Assembly: GCF_000231405.2 (NCBI RefSeq) | Contig: NZ_CP007032.1 | Coordinates: 248,001-312,000 of the forward strand | DNA: 64,000 nucleotides | Direction: 5' to 3' | Source: Desulfitobacterium metallireducens DSM 15288 | GTDB lineage: Bacteria; Bacillota; Desulfitobacteriia; Desulfitobacteriales; Desulfitobacteriaceae | In this document: positions 7,750-17,108 of the stretch, in pieces | Layout: each line of letters opens with the position of its first letter | Numbering within the stretch: the stretch's first letter is position 1 | Notes under the pieces: model-generated | Seen by the model: the letters and a program-made list of their open reading frames with translations, nothing else | Database searches by the model: none | Told to the model about the DNA's origin: nothing | Made by a program: the position numbers and the translations under genes

Positions 7750-9885
7750 CTATTTTTGCGAGTCCTTCTTTTTCCCATTGCCTGAGTTAAACCAGGAATC
7801 GAAGGAATTCGAGTCAAGACCGAAGCGTTTGAAGAGACGATCTTTCCAATTCTGTGAGGGTGTTTTCTCGGAATTTTTATCATTTTTATTTTTGCTATTA
7901 TTCTTTTGATCTCCAAAGGAGTCAAATGGGTTGGATTGCCAAGGGTCTGTATACCCTAAGGGGACTTCAAAGTTTGTTATGGGAGCAGTCTTCAAGGCTT
8001 TAGAGAGTACTTCGCGGAAAACACTAGCTGGCTCAGTTCCTCCAGAGGTTGAGAGATAATGGTTGCGGTCGGTTTTATCATAGCCCATCCAAATGGCGGC
8101 GGTAAGTTCAGGGGTATAACCCACGAACCAGACATCTTTAGAACCCTTTGTAATTCCAGAGAATTCTTGAGTGTGGGGAAGTTCTACGGAACCTGTTTTA
8201 CCTGCAGTAGGTCGTCCTATTTCGGCATTTTTACCCGTTCCATTATCGACGACGTTTTCTAAAAGCTGGGTCATGGTATAGGCGTTTTGAGGACTGGTCA
8301 CTTGCACTGATTCCGGTTCCATTTGAGCAAAGACATAACCCTCTTCAGAGGTGATTTTAGTAATTGCATAGGCTTTATTCATCGTGCCGAGATTGGCGAA
8401 CGTTCCGTAAGCTTGAGCCATTTGTAAGGGAGAAACTCCGTCCGATATTCCACCAAGCGCAAGACTCAATGTCTTGTCTTTCTCTGTGAGAGGAAGGCCT
8501 GCCTTTTGACCAAAGGACAGGCCTGTATCCAAGCCAATTTCGTTTAAAAGCCAGACTGCAGGGATGTTCCAAGAATATTGAAGAGCTTCCTCCATGGTCA
8601 CTTCGCCCCGGTTTTGATAATCATAGTCCTGAGGGGTGTAACCATTGATGCTGAGGGGCCCGTCATAGAGTTGAGAGAAGGGCGTATACCCTTTCTCCAG
8701 GGCTGGACCGTATACGGTTAAGGGTTTAATTGCGGAACCTGGTTGCCGTTTAAGTTGAGTGGCATGGTTAAAGGAACGAAACGCGCTTTCCCCACGGTAA
8801 CCGACGAGTCCTCGTATTCCTCCAGTATGCTGATCAAGAATCGCTATCCCACTTTGGACGCTTTGATCTGATTTCCCAGAAGGAAAGTACTGGTCATTTT
8901 TATACACTGTCTCTGCTGCGAGTTGAACCTTTGGATCCATTGCAGTATAAATTTGCAACCCGCCGGTTAGAAGCTGATCTTCAGTAAAACCGTAGCGTGA
9001 GATCGCTTCCTCAATCACACAATCGACATAGGGAGCAAATTTTCCAGAGAGATTATTGAGTGATCCTTTACGGAGGGTAATCGGAGCAGAGCGTGCCCGT
9101 TGATATTCAGCGTCAGTGATATTGCCTTGGTCGTTCATTAAAGAAAGGACTAGGTTGCGACGTTCAAGGGCTTTTTCTTTATCGTTTAGTGGAGAATAGA
9201 TGCTCGGAGCCTGAGGTAGTCCTGCGAGCAGAGCTGACTCTTCCAAGTTGAGGCCTTCAACGTTTTTCCCAAAATAATACCGAGCAGCGTTTTGAATTCC
9301 CCACTGGCCTTCCCCAAAATAAATTTGATTAAGGTATTCTTCAAGGATTTGATCTTTGCTCAAGGTGAGTTCGATTTTAAGGGCATAAGCGGCTTCGGTA
9401 ATCTTTCTGCTGATCGTTTTATCCGAAGGTAAAAAGAGGTTTTTGGCTAGTTGCTGGGTAATCGTACTTCCCCCTTCGGAAAAATCACCCGTTTGTAAAT
9501 CACGGGACAAAGCGCGCATGATTGACCAAAGATCAACTCCATTGTGTTCATAAAAACGTCGATCCTCTGTATCAATGACTGCGTCACGCAGCGTTTGCGG
9601 AACTTTTTCAAGCGAAACGGGGTCAATTTTTGAGGAAGAGAGTTCAGAAACCTTATCCCCATTTTGATCATAAATATAGGTCGGTCGAGCCAGTGGACTT
9701 TGGAGTTTGCTGACATCTAAAGACAACATCCATAAAGTGAAGGAACTGGAACCGAGGATAAAAAGAAGGAGGACAATTAATGAGAACCCTTTCCAAAACT
9801 TTGGCTTTCGCCAAAACTGAGAGGAATAAATTGGATGGGTGATTCGCCTCAGAAAGGCTTTAATATCCTCTAGCAAACTTTTCAA
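7750..9885 (-). CDS. Class A penicillin-binding protein (PBP1a-type)
   Basis: Bifunctional cell-wall synthase that polymerises glycan strands and cross-links peptides. A cytoplasmic N-terminus and one membrane helix (about residues 34-55) are followed by a GT51 glycosyltransferase domain (EDRRFYEHNGVD, GGSTITQQLAKNLF, YLNQIYFGEGQWGI). The transpeptidase domain has SxxK in QPGSAIKPL, SxN in YSWNIPAV and KTG in AGKTGSVEL. The last 60 residues form an N/K/S-rich tail. The start is TTG at 9885 with AAAGGAGG seven bases upstream. It is 711 residues and transcribed alone. Confidence 0.93.
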   Translation of the reverse strand: MKSLLEDIKAFLRRITHPIYSSQFWRKPKFWKGFSLIVLLLFILGSSSFTLWMLSLDVSKLQSPLARPTYIYDQNGDKVSELSSSKIDPVSLEKVPQTLRDAVIDTEDRRFYEHNGVDLWSIMRALSRDLQTGDFSEGGSTITQQLAKNLFLPSDKTISRKITEAAYALKIELTLSKDQILEEYLNQIYFGEGQWGIQNAARYYFGKNVEGLNLEESALLAGLPQAPSIYSPLNDKEKALERRNLVLSLMNDQGNITDAEYQRARSAPITLRKGSLNNLSGKFAPYVDCVIEEAISRYGFTEDQLLTGGLQIYTAMDPKVQLAAETVYKNDQYFPSGKSDQSVQSGIAILDQHTGGIRGLVGYRGESAFRSFNHATQLKRQPGSAIKPLTVYGPALEKGYTPFSQLYDGPLSINGYTPQDYDYQNRGEVTMEEALQYSWNIPAVWLLNEIGLDTGLSFGQKAGLPLTEKDKTLSLALGGISDGVSPLQMAQAYGTFANLGTMNKAYAITKITSEEGYVFAQMEPESVQVTSPQNAYTMTQLLENVVDNGTGKNAEIGRPTAGKTGSVELPHTQEFSGITKGSKDVWFVGYTPELTAAIWMGYDKTDRNHYLSTSGGTEPASVFREVLSKALKTAPITNFEVPLGYTDPWQSNPFDSFGDQKNNSKNKNDKNSEKTPSQNWKDRLFKRFGLDSNSFDSWFNSGNGKKKDSQK

Positions 9886-9923
9886 GGGTTAACCTCCTTT
9901 GATTGATTACAGTAATTATACGG

Positions 9924-10517
9924 TTAGATATCCTGCCTTATGGGGGTGGGGACTTGATAGAGGACTGATTTTTCACCGATGAGTTGAATTCCGTGGACAG
10001 GGATGAAACCACTTAACTGAGTTTGAGAGGCCTCTATGACACTCAGGCTGAGGTGAGCGAGTGGGAGTTTTCTGCATTCTTCTATTGTGAAGAAACCGAT
10101 TTGACTCACTTCTTCGAGCTCAGGTTGTAATTCACCCGCGATGTAGCGGAGAATAAAAACCATATATAAGTCATGTTTATTCCCAGGACGGTCGCGCAAG
10201 GCAATTAGGGAAACAGGTTCTGTTTCGAGTCCCGTTTCTTCCTGAAGCTCGCGGACGATAGCTTCGGATATGCGCTCTCTTTGATCAACAAATCCTCCGG
10301 GAATCGTCCAGTTTCCTTTGCCGGGATTCTGAGCTCTTTGAACGAGGAGAACTTTATTTTCGCGCCAAACGATTCCCCCAACGCCTAAGGAGAATTCTCC
10401 CCAATGTACAAAAGAGCAATCTGGACAATACGGGTAATTCTGTTTGGAAAATTGACCTTGGATTAAGGGTTTGCCACACTGGGGGCAAAAGTTATAGGTG
10501 ATGATTGGATGTGACAT
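9924..10517 (-). CDS. Nudix hydrolase with N-terminal zinc ribbon
   Basis: Hydrolyses a nucleoside diphosphate-linked substrate; the zinc ribbon plus Nudix layout resembles NADH pyrophosphatase (NudC) relatives. Zinc ligands are C11, C14, C31 and C34. The Nudix box is complete from G75 to L97 (G-x5-E-x7-REL-x-EE-x-GL). At 197 residues it lacks the extra N-terminal domain of classical NudC, so the substrate is uncertain. A reasonable SD (GGAAGGGACC) precedes the ATG. Downstream of the MFS gene on the same strand with a short gap, possibly co-transcribed. Confidence 0.87.
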   Translation of the reverse strand: MSHPIITYNFCPQCGKPLIQGQFSKQNYPYCPDCSFVHWGEFSLGVGGIVWRENKVLLVQRAQNPGKGNWTIPGGFVDQRERISEAIVRELQEETGLETEPVSLIALRDRPGNKHDLYMVFILRYIAGELQPELEEVSQIGFFTIEECRKLPLAHLSLSVIEASQTQLSGFIPVHGIQLIGEKSVLYQVPTPIRQDI

Positions 10518-10548
10518 AGTGGTCCCTTCCTTTTTATACTCAATAAAA

Positions 10549-11796
10549 TTAAGTCTCGGGGTTAAGAGGGATTAGATGCTGGAAGTTTCGCACAGCACGT
10601 TGATAAAGGAAAAAAGCGAAAATGGATATTCCGATAAAACTTAATGCGAGAATCCAAATTATTTGTCCGCCCCAATAGTCAAAAACTAAGCCTCCAAATA
10701 AGGGGCCAAGTACCCGTCCTCCTGAGGCAGCCCCAGCAGCAATCCCTTGATACGTTGCGGCTTTTCCTTTCGGTGCTATCTGAGCAGCGGCAGCAGGGAC
10801 TGCAGGAAAGATGAGCATTTCACCTAGAGTTAAAACTAGCATGGCGAGAAGGTACGAATAATAAGGAAATTGAGCAAGTAAGATGACAAACGAGATTCCG
10901 ATTAAAAGACACGAAAGGTAGAATTGACGAGTAAAGCTGTGAGCCCAATGTCGGATGATCCACTGGATAAACGGTTGTAAGGTGACGATAAAGATCCCAT
11001 TCAGGGTCCAGAGGATACTATATTGAGGTAAGGAAAAACCAAGTTGAGTCATGATAACGGGTAAGACAGTGGGAAGCTGGATATAGGCAGCCCAGACCAT
11101 TAGGATTCCACCGCTGAGGGAGAGAAGAACGGGAAAACTAAGATCATGGCTTAAAGTTTGACGGGATCGCCTTGAAGTCGCATTTGTATTTACGCCATTT
11201 TTTGCAGGAACTCCCACGAGGATGAAGATAAGATAAATAGAAAAAGCAAGTGCATTAAAGAGGAATATTAATCGGAAAGAGTAATTAGCGACAACCCCGC
11301 CTAGAGCGGTGCCGACTGCAACTCCCGCATTGTTGAATACATAGAGAAGATTAAAGCCGCGCCGTCCCCCTTCAGGCCAAAGCTGAGAGATCAGGGCATT
11401 GAGCGGGACAAAGATAAAAGCAATGGAAAGCCCGAAGCCAAGTAGCCCGGGTGCATAAACCTCCCAAACAGGGAAGCGTGCAATGAGTCCTAACGATATG
11501 ATGGCTCCAATAAAGCCAAAGTGCATCATTCGCATTGCTCCAAAGCGGTCAGCTAGAAATCCGCTGACAAACTGGCCGAGAAGTGTAGTCAAAGCTTGAG
11601 CAGATATGAGCATGCCTGCTTCTGTAAGCGTTCGACCGAGAACATTATACATAAAGAGACTATTTAAAGGCCACATCAATGAGTTTCCAGTGGACTGGAT
11701 AAAACCGCCTAGAACGAGGATAAGGACAGGAGGGGGAATTTCTGATTTTTGCAAGTATGTAGCTAGTCTATTTATTTTCATGATCAACATTCCCAT
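10549..11796 (-). CDS. Major facilitator superfamily transporter
   Basis: A 415-residue polytopic membrane protein with about twelve hydrophobic segments in two halves. The MFS loop motif GFLADRFGAMRMM lies after the second helix, and a central hydrophilic loop (NGVNTNATSRRSRQTLSHDL) sits between halves. It resembles drug or metabolite efflux members of COG0477, but substrate cannot be assigned. Three in-frame ATGs lie at the start (11796, 11790, 11781) and none has a strong SD, so the exact start is uncertain. Confidence 0.85.
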   Translation of the reverse strand: MGMLIMKINRLATYLQKSEIPPPVLILVLGGFIQSTGNSLMWPLNSLFMYNVLGRTLTEAGMLISAQALTTLLGQFVSGFLADRFGAMRMMHFGFIGAIISLGLIARFPVWEVYAPGLLGFGLSIAFIFVPLNALISQLWPEGGRRGFNLLYVFNNAGVAVGTALGGVVANYSFRLIFLFNALAFSIYLIFILVGVPAKNGVNTNATSRRSRQTLSHDLSFPVLLSLSGGILMVWAAYIQLPTVLPVIMTQLGFSLPQYSILWTLNGIFIVTLQPFIQWIIRHWAHSFTRQFYLSCLLIGISFVILLAQFPYYSYLLAMLVLTLGEMLIFPAVPAAAAQIAPKGKAATYQGIAAGAASGGRVLGPLFGGLVFDYWGGQIIWILALSFIGISIFAFFLYQRAVRNFQHLIPLNPET

Positions 11797-11918
11797 TTCT
11801 AAATTATTAACATTCTCATAGTAAGTTAAAATATATCACATAATATAAGTTGTTCAGAAGGGAAAAATTAAAAAAGAGTAAATAATCATATTTAAGATTA
11901 AAGATGGGGGGTATTTCC

Positions 11919-12506
11919 GTGGAATTTAGCAAAACCCAAACCTTTCAAAATCTGGCCAATGCTTTTGCTGGTGAATCCCAAGCTCGGAATCGCTATACTT
12001 TCTTCGCGAGTATCGCTAAAAATGAAGGCCATCAATTTGTTCAACAGGTGTTTGAATCGACGGCGGATAATGAAAAAGAGCATGCCAAAGTCTTTTACAA
12101 GCTCTTAAACGCCCATTCTCAGGGAGAAACAAATGGATTTCATGTTGATGCGGATTATCCGCTTGTGTATAAGGATACTTTGACGAGCCTCAGAGCGGCA
12201 GCTGAAGGGGAGCGTGAAGAATGGGAAGTTATTTACACAAAAGCTGCAGAGATTGCGGAGCAGGAAGGGTTTAAAGGTATTGCCCTTGTCTTTCGAGAAA
12301 TTGCTGAAGTGGAAGAGCATCATATGAAACGTTTTGAAGATTTGGCAGAGAAACTCGAAAAAGGAACCCTTTATAAAAAGGAATCTCCAACCACGTGGAA
12401 ATGTACAAATTGCGGCTATGTTCATGAAGGCCCTGAAGCTCCCGATACCTGTCCAGCCTGTAAACATCCCAAAGGATATTTTCAAGAGCTTCCGCAAGAC
12501 TATTAA
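11919..12506 (+). CDS. rbr: Rubrerythrin
   Basis: Non-haem diiron peroxidase that protects anaerobes by reducing hydrogen peroxide. The ferritin-like part carries the paired iron-ligand motifs (FAGESQARNRY, ENEK-like DNEKEHAKVF and EVEEHHMKRFE). The C-terminal rubredoxin-like domain has WKCTNCGYVHEG and CPACKHPKGYF, giving four iron-binding cysteines. I prefer GTG at 11919, seven bases after a GGGGGG SD-like run, over ATG at 11904, which has no SD. Size (195 residues) is normal. Single gene with its own terminator. Confidence 0.92.
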   Translation: MEFSKTQTFQNLANAFAGESQARNRYTFFASIAKNEGHQFVQQVFESTADNEKEHAKVFYKLLNAHSQGETNGFHVDADYPLVYKDTLTSLRAAAEGEREEWEVIYTKAAEIAEQEGFKGIALVFREIAEVEEHHMKRFEDLAEKLEKGTLYKKESPTTWKCTNCGYVHEGPEAPDTCPACKHPKGYFQELPQDY

Positions 12507-12519
12507 CGGATCTCGCTCG

Positions 12520-12555
12520 AAGGTTCAGAAGATACAATCTCTTCTGAACCTTTTT
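12520..12555 (+). terminator. Rubrerythrin terminator
   Basis: Perfect 13-base arms AAGGTTCAGAAGA and TCTTCTGAACCTT around a 7-base loop, followed by a T run. Confidence 0.93.
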
Positions 12556-12576
12556 AACTTAATTAAGGGTAATAGG

Positions 12577-12585
12577 TGTTATAAT
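12577..12585 (+). promoter_or_regulatory. Extended -10 promoter of the Cache-HAMP-HTH regulator
   Basis: TGTTATAAT contains the TGnTATAAT extended -10 element with a perfect TATAAT at 12580-12585. No good -35 is seen, which is tolerated with extended -10 sites. It lies 80 bases before the ATG. Confidence 0.6.
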
Positions 12586-12664
12586 ATATTTGAATGGTAT
12601 TATTTAGTAGTGCGTATTGATAATTTGATGGGTTCTAATAAAAAACGAGAATAGGGGCTCAGGT

Positions 12665-13852
12665 ATGCGTTCACTTCGTCAACAGATATTGTTTTCATTG
12701 ATAACTTCGTTATTGCTTCTGGCGACTAGCTTTATTCTTATTTTTGGCTCTCATATGCAAGAAAGGGCGATTTCGGCAGCCATTATCAAGGCCCAATCGG
12801 ATTTGGCCACCTGTACGGAAATAATTGATCTCCAATATCCCGGAGATTGGAAAGTAGAGAACGGGTCTTTATTTAAGGGAAAAAAAGAGATTGCCTTTAA
12901 TAATAATCTCGTGGATTACTTATCAACGTTAACAGGTGATACGGTGACTGTCTTTCTTAATGATACACGCGTTGCGACTACAGTGAGAAGCTCGGATGGG
13001 GAAAGAGCACTTGGAACAAAAGTTTCGGATGTTGTTGCTCAAAAAGTCCTTAAAAATGGTGAAGTCTTCTTGGGAGAAGCTAATGTAGTTGGTGAAACCT
13101 ATCAAACAGCTTATGAACCGATTCGAGATGCTTATGGGAACATCGTAGGGATGTTTTATGTGGGGATCTCACGGAGTTATACGAAAGATCTTATCGTTAA
13201 TTCTCTTTGGCAGACTGCTGCCATTGGTGGAGGAATAACTCTTCTTGTCGGAATACTGGCTTGGCTTTTTGTCGAAAAAGTGATTATTCGTCCTCTTCGA
13301 AACATTACCCTTGGGACACGGGATTTGGCGACAGGTCATGTGACAGAAAAAGTGGATATCTCTGGTCCTAAAGAGATTGGAGAGTTGGCTTCGGCATTTA
13401 ATCAGATGATCGAACGATTGGAAAATGTCACTAAAGGATTAGAGAATCAAACGGAAATTCCTGAGAAGGGACAAGAAATCGGGATAGAGAATCAGGTAGA
13501 GGTGACAGAGACTGGTCATACTTCAGAGATTAGTCCTGAAGAGACGTGTTTTGAACAAGCCGTACTAATTGAAGCACAGAATACGTTTATAGAACATGAA
13601 AGATACTTAAGTGAGCATAAATTACCCAAAGGTTTGAATAAAGAAACACTGAAACAGATTACTCATTTCTTCGTCGATCAACAGGGTTTTGTTTCAGCAG
13701 AGGAGGTTGCTGAAGGGGTAAAATTAACCCGAGTAACGGTAAGACGGTATCTCGAGTTTTTGGAAGAGAGAGGATTATTGACCTCAAAATTAAAATATGG
13801 GACGGTCGGTCGCCCGGTTCGTATTTGGTCGACTAAAGAAAACCTGGATTAA
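12665..13852 (+). CDS. Membrane-anchored one-component regulator: Cache-like sensor, HAMP, winged helix
   Basis: A 395-residue protein with membrane helices at about 8-28 and 183-203. The extracellular part (29-180) resembles a single-Cache domain (VTVFLNDTRVATTV, GEVFLGEANVVGETYQTAYE, YGNIVGMFYVG). A HAMP domain (204-257, RPLRNITLGTRDLA ... ELASAFNQMIERL) follows, then an acidic linker with an imperfect repeat (ENQTEIPEKGQ / ENQVEVTETGH). Residues 322-392 form a winged helix like the C-terminus of CitB/DcuR response regulators (VSAEEVAEGVKLTRVTVRRY, LKYGTVGRPVRIW). There is no kinase, methyl-accepting or GGDEF output. It likely binds DNA from the membrane and may control the formate dehydrogenase operon next to it. 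Confidence 0.85.
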   Translation: MRSLRQQILFSLITSLLLLATSFILIFGSHMQERAISAAIIKAQSDLATCTEIIDLQYPGDWKVENGSLFKGKKEIAFNNNLVDYLSTLTGDTVTVFLNDTRVATTVRSSDGERALGTKVSDVVAQKVLKNGEVFLGEANVVGETYQTAYEPIRDAYGNIVGMFYVGISRSYTKDLIVNSLWQTAAIGGGITLLVGILAWLFVEKVIIRPLRNITLGTRDLATGHVTEKVDISGPKEIGELASAFNQMIERLENVTKGLENQTEIPEKGQEIGIENQVEVTETGHTSEISPEETCFEQAVLIEAQNTFIEHERYLSEHKLPKGLNKETLKQITHFFVDQQGFVSAEEVAEGVKLTRVTVRRYLEFLEERGLLTSKLKYGTVGRPVRIWSTKENLD

Positions 13853-13877
13853 TGAGTTTAGAATAAGTAAAATCCTC

Positions 13878-13902
13878 AAAGGCTTGTGAACACAAGCCTT
13901 TT
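13878..13902 (+). terminator. Terminator after the membrane regulator
   Basis: AAAGGCTTGTG pairs with CACAAGCCTTT and is followed by TTCTTAATTT. It separates the regulator transcript from the formate dehydrogenase operon. Confidence 0.85.
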
Positions 13903-13957
13903 CTTAATTTACATAACCTCTTTTTTGCTTTCATTATATTCATAATCGTGACAGCAC

Positions 13958-13985
13958 TTGAGACTAACGGTAAGATAAATATACA
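13958..13985 (+). promoter_or_regulatory. Candidate promoter of the formate dehydrogenase operon
   Basis: TTGAGA, 16 bases and TATACA form a moderate sigma-A-like promoter about 75 bases before the fdnG start. A short inverted repeat AAGAT-N6-ATCTT at 14018-14033 and near-direct repeats TTTTCAG/AAATTCAG just upstream of it lie between promoter and gene and could bind a regulator. All of this is weak pattern evidence. Confidence 0.4.
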
Positions 13986-14059
13986 TTCTACGTTTTCAGA
14001 AAATTCAGGTTTTGTGAAAGATTAAACTATCTTGAGAAAAAGAGGAGGAAGGATGAAAG

Positions 14060-17000
14060 ATGGAGGTATCCCGTCGTAATTTCCTGAAGCTTTCGGGAGC
14101 GTCACTGGCTGCGTTAGTGACAGGGCTTGGTTTTGAACCAGATGTTGCTCGGGCACAAGGGTATGACCTAAAAATTGAGGGTAGCCAAAAGATCCCAAGT
14201 ATTTGTCACTTTTGCTCTGGAGGCTGTGGTCTGCTTCTTTACGTTAAGGAAGGTAAGCTTATTCATTTGGAAGGAGACCCAGATCATCCAACCAATGGAG
14301 GGACCTTATGTCCTAAAGCGGCCAGTTTGCGTAGTGTTGCTTATTCATCAGATCGGGTGACGAAGCCTCGACGTAGGGCACCTGGTTCCGATTACTGGGA
14401 GGATATTTCTTGGGAGGAAGCTCTGGATCGAGTTGCTAAGAAAACAAAAGAGGTCAGGGATTCTTCTTGGAAAGCCACTGATCCAATAAAGAATGCTAAG
14501 ACTGGAGAGATGGAAGAGTTCCCAGTGAATCGTGTAGAGGGAATTGCTTTCCTCGGTTCTGCTGAAGTCGATAATGAAGAGTCCTATATTTTCTCCAAGT
14601 TTTGTCGAGTTTTGGGTACACCCTATAATGAACATCAGGCCCGTATATGACACGCTCCCACGGTGGCAAGTTTGTCACCATCATTTGGCCGCGGTGCAAT
14701 GACCAACTCATGGTCAGATTTACAAAATTCTCAAGTGTTCCTTATTGCAGGTTCGAACTGTGCTGAAAACCATCCGATCGCGATGCGCTGGATTAATCGG
14801 GCCAAAGAACATGGGGCGAAAATCATCGTCGTTGACCCTCGATTCACACGTACAGCCTCACAAGCGGATGTCTTTGCTCAGATTCGTCCAGGAACAGATA
14901 TTGCCTATTTAGGAGCAATCATACGTTATATTATTGAAAACAAGCTATACGATGAAGAGTATCTGAAGAACAATACGAATGCTCTTTTAAAATTAAATAA
15001 AGAGTATAAATTTGAAGAAGGGCTCTTTTCAGGATTCGATTCCAAAACAAATAAATATGGGGTCGATAGCTGGAGTTATCAACTTGGAGCAGATAACACG
15101 CCTTTAAAGGCGACGTCCTTCGAGGATCCTGACTGTGTTTTGAGTAAGCTCAAGGAACATTACTCTCGTTATACCTTTGAAACCGCTGAGGAAATAACGG
15201 GAATTCCGGCAACGAAGATTCAAGAGATCGCCGAGACTTTCTGTGCTGCCCGCCCGGGGAGTATTCTTTACGCTTTAGGAATGACTCAACACACAACTGC
15301 GGTTCAAGGAATTCGTGCGTATGCTGTTATTCAGTTGCTATTAGGCAATATTGGTAAAGCTGGCGGCGGAATTAATGCTCTCCGTGGAGAACCCAATGTC
15401 CAAGGCTCAACCGATATGGCGAACCTCTTTAACAGTCTCCCAGGTTATCTCCCCCATCCTATTAGTACGGATAAAACGCTTCAGAATTATCTGGTACGGA
15501 ATGGTTCCGTCCAAGAAAAACCAATCGTTGCTCTGCTTAAAGCATGGTATGGTGAAAATGCCACAAAAGAAAATGATTACGATTTTAGTTATTTGCCCAA
15601 AAATAACCCAGCCACAAATGCAACAATGGTTAAAGTCTTTGAACTTATGGAGAAAGGTCAATTTAAGCTTCTCTTTAATTTCGGTTCGAACTCCTTAGTA
15701 TCCATTGCCAATCGCCAACTCGTCCGTTCCGCTTTAAAAAAATTAGATATGCTTGTGGTTTCCGACCTCTATGAAATCGAAACGGCTCAGTTCTGGCGGG
15801 AACCCGGAGTTAAGCCTGAGGAAATCCAAACTGAGGTGATCATGTTCCCGGCAGCTTTTGTTTATGAGAAAGCAGGTTCTCTGACCAATTCTTCACGTTG
15901 GATTCAATGGAAGGATGCGGCGATTAAACCTCTAGGCGAGGCTAAACCTGATCTTGATATTATCGATGCGCTTTTTAAGCGGGTTCGAAAGCTGTATGAA
16001 GGAAGTACAGAAGAGAAGGATGCCCCGATTTTACATGCACGTTGGGATTATGGAGAAGAACCGAGTGCGTTGAAGGTTCTTCAGGAGATCAATGGTTATG
16101 ATGAGACGACCGGAAAGGTTTTACCGACGTTGGCTAGTTATCTTAATGCTCCTGTGGGTACTGTGTCTACAGGATGCTGGATTTATGCCGGTGTCACAGG
16201 AAATGGGAATTTAGCGGCTCGCCGAAAAAATGATGATCCATCTGGTTTGGGGATTTTTAATGGGTGGAGCTATGCTTGGCCAGGCAATATTCGGATTTTA
16301 TATAACAGAGCCTCTTGTGATGCGCAAGGTCAACCGCTTGATCCAAAGCGGAAGCTTGTCTGGTGGGATGCTGCCAATCAGGTTTGGGCCGGGAATGATG
16401 GAGCCGATGTTGCGGATAAGACAAAAGGACCGGATACTCCCCAAGGAAGGCAGAGCTTTCGGATGAATCCGGAAGGGGTTGGTCGCCTCTTTGCTGCCAA
16501 ATATACGAGTGGAATGATCGCGACTCTGCCGGTTCCAGGGCAGCCTGTAATCGGTATTCGTCCAGCAGCACTTTGTGTTGATGGACCGATTCCTGAGTTC
16601 TATGAACCGACTGAAAGTCCAACGGTTAACCTTTTACATCCGAATGTATCGGCGAGTCCTACGGCAATTGTACCCTCAGCTTTCCCAGAAATTCAGAAAC
16701 GCGGTAAGCCTGAAGATTATCCTTATGTATTAACGACCTATGGTGTTGTAGAGCATTTCTGTGCAGGGGGAATTACTCGTAATATTCCTTGGCTGAATGA
16801 ATTGATGCCTGAGCCATTTGCTGAGATCAGTAAAAATTTAGCCCAAAAGATCGGTGCCAAAGAGGGAGATAGGGTTGAAGTTTCCTCAGCGCGGGGCAAA
16901 GTGACGGTGCGATGCCTAGTGACGGATCGACTTCAGACCTATAAGACAAATGGCAAAGATACAGAAACCATTGGTATGCCTTGGAGTTGGGGATTTGCCA

Positions 17001-17107
17001 GCTTAAGCCCTGGGCCGAGTACGAATGAATTAACGATTGCCTCACTTGACCCCGGGGCAGGAACTCCTGAGACCAAAGTATGTCTGGTCAATATAAGGAG
17101 GGCTTAA
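14060..17107 (+). CDS. fdnG: Formate dehydrogenase catalytic subunit, selenocysteine-containing
   Basis: Oxidises formate at a W/Mo-bis-pyranopterin centre on the outer face of the membrane. The frame is open across a TGA at 14648-14650 that encodes Sec197, giving 1015 residues, the normal FdnG length. A Tat signal (SRRNFLKLSG, cleavage near ARA at 30-32) leads. The [4Fe-4S] ligands are C49, C52, C56 and C84. The region after Sec reads HAPTVASLSPSFGRGAMTN, as in FdnG/FdoG. SD GAGGAGG precedes the ATG; an out-of-frame ATG at 14053 stops quickly. Read without recoding it would be wrongly split into two genes. First gene of the operon. Confidence 0.96.
14648..14679 (+). promoter_or_regulatory. 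Sec UGA codon and bacterial SECIS hairpin
   Basis: After the UGA and exactly 11 bases comes a 6-pair stem, GGTGGC (14662-14667) with GTCACC (14674-14679), closing the hexaloop AAGTTT. The 11-base spacing, short stem and loop carrying GU match the minimal SelB-binding SECIS of E. coli fdhF/fdnG. The host must therefore have selA, selB, selC and selD elsewhere. Confidence 0.9.
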
Positions 17108-17108
17108 G

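Noticed and set aside
11904-11918. ATG 11904 as rubrerythrin start
   Set aside because: No SD upstream, and its bases form the GGGGGG run that better serves GTG 11919.
14060-14650. Truncated or broken formate dehydrogenase N-terminal pseudogene
   Set aside because: The SECIS hairpin and unbroken homology after UGA show recoding rather than a nonsense mutation.
14663-17107. Separate formate dehydrogenase gene starting at GTG 14663
   Set aside because: It is the same frame continued after the Sec UGA; the GTG is inside the SECIS stem and lacks an SD.
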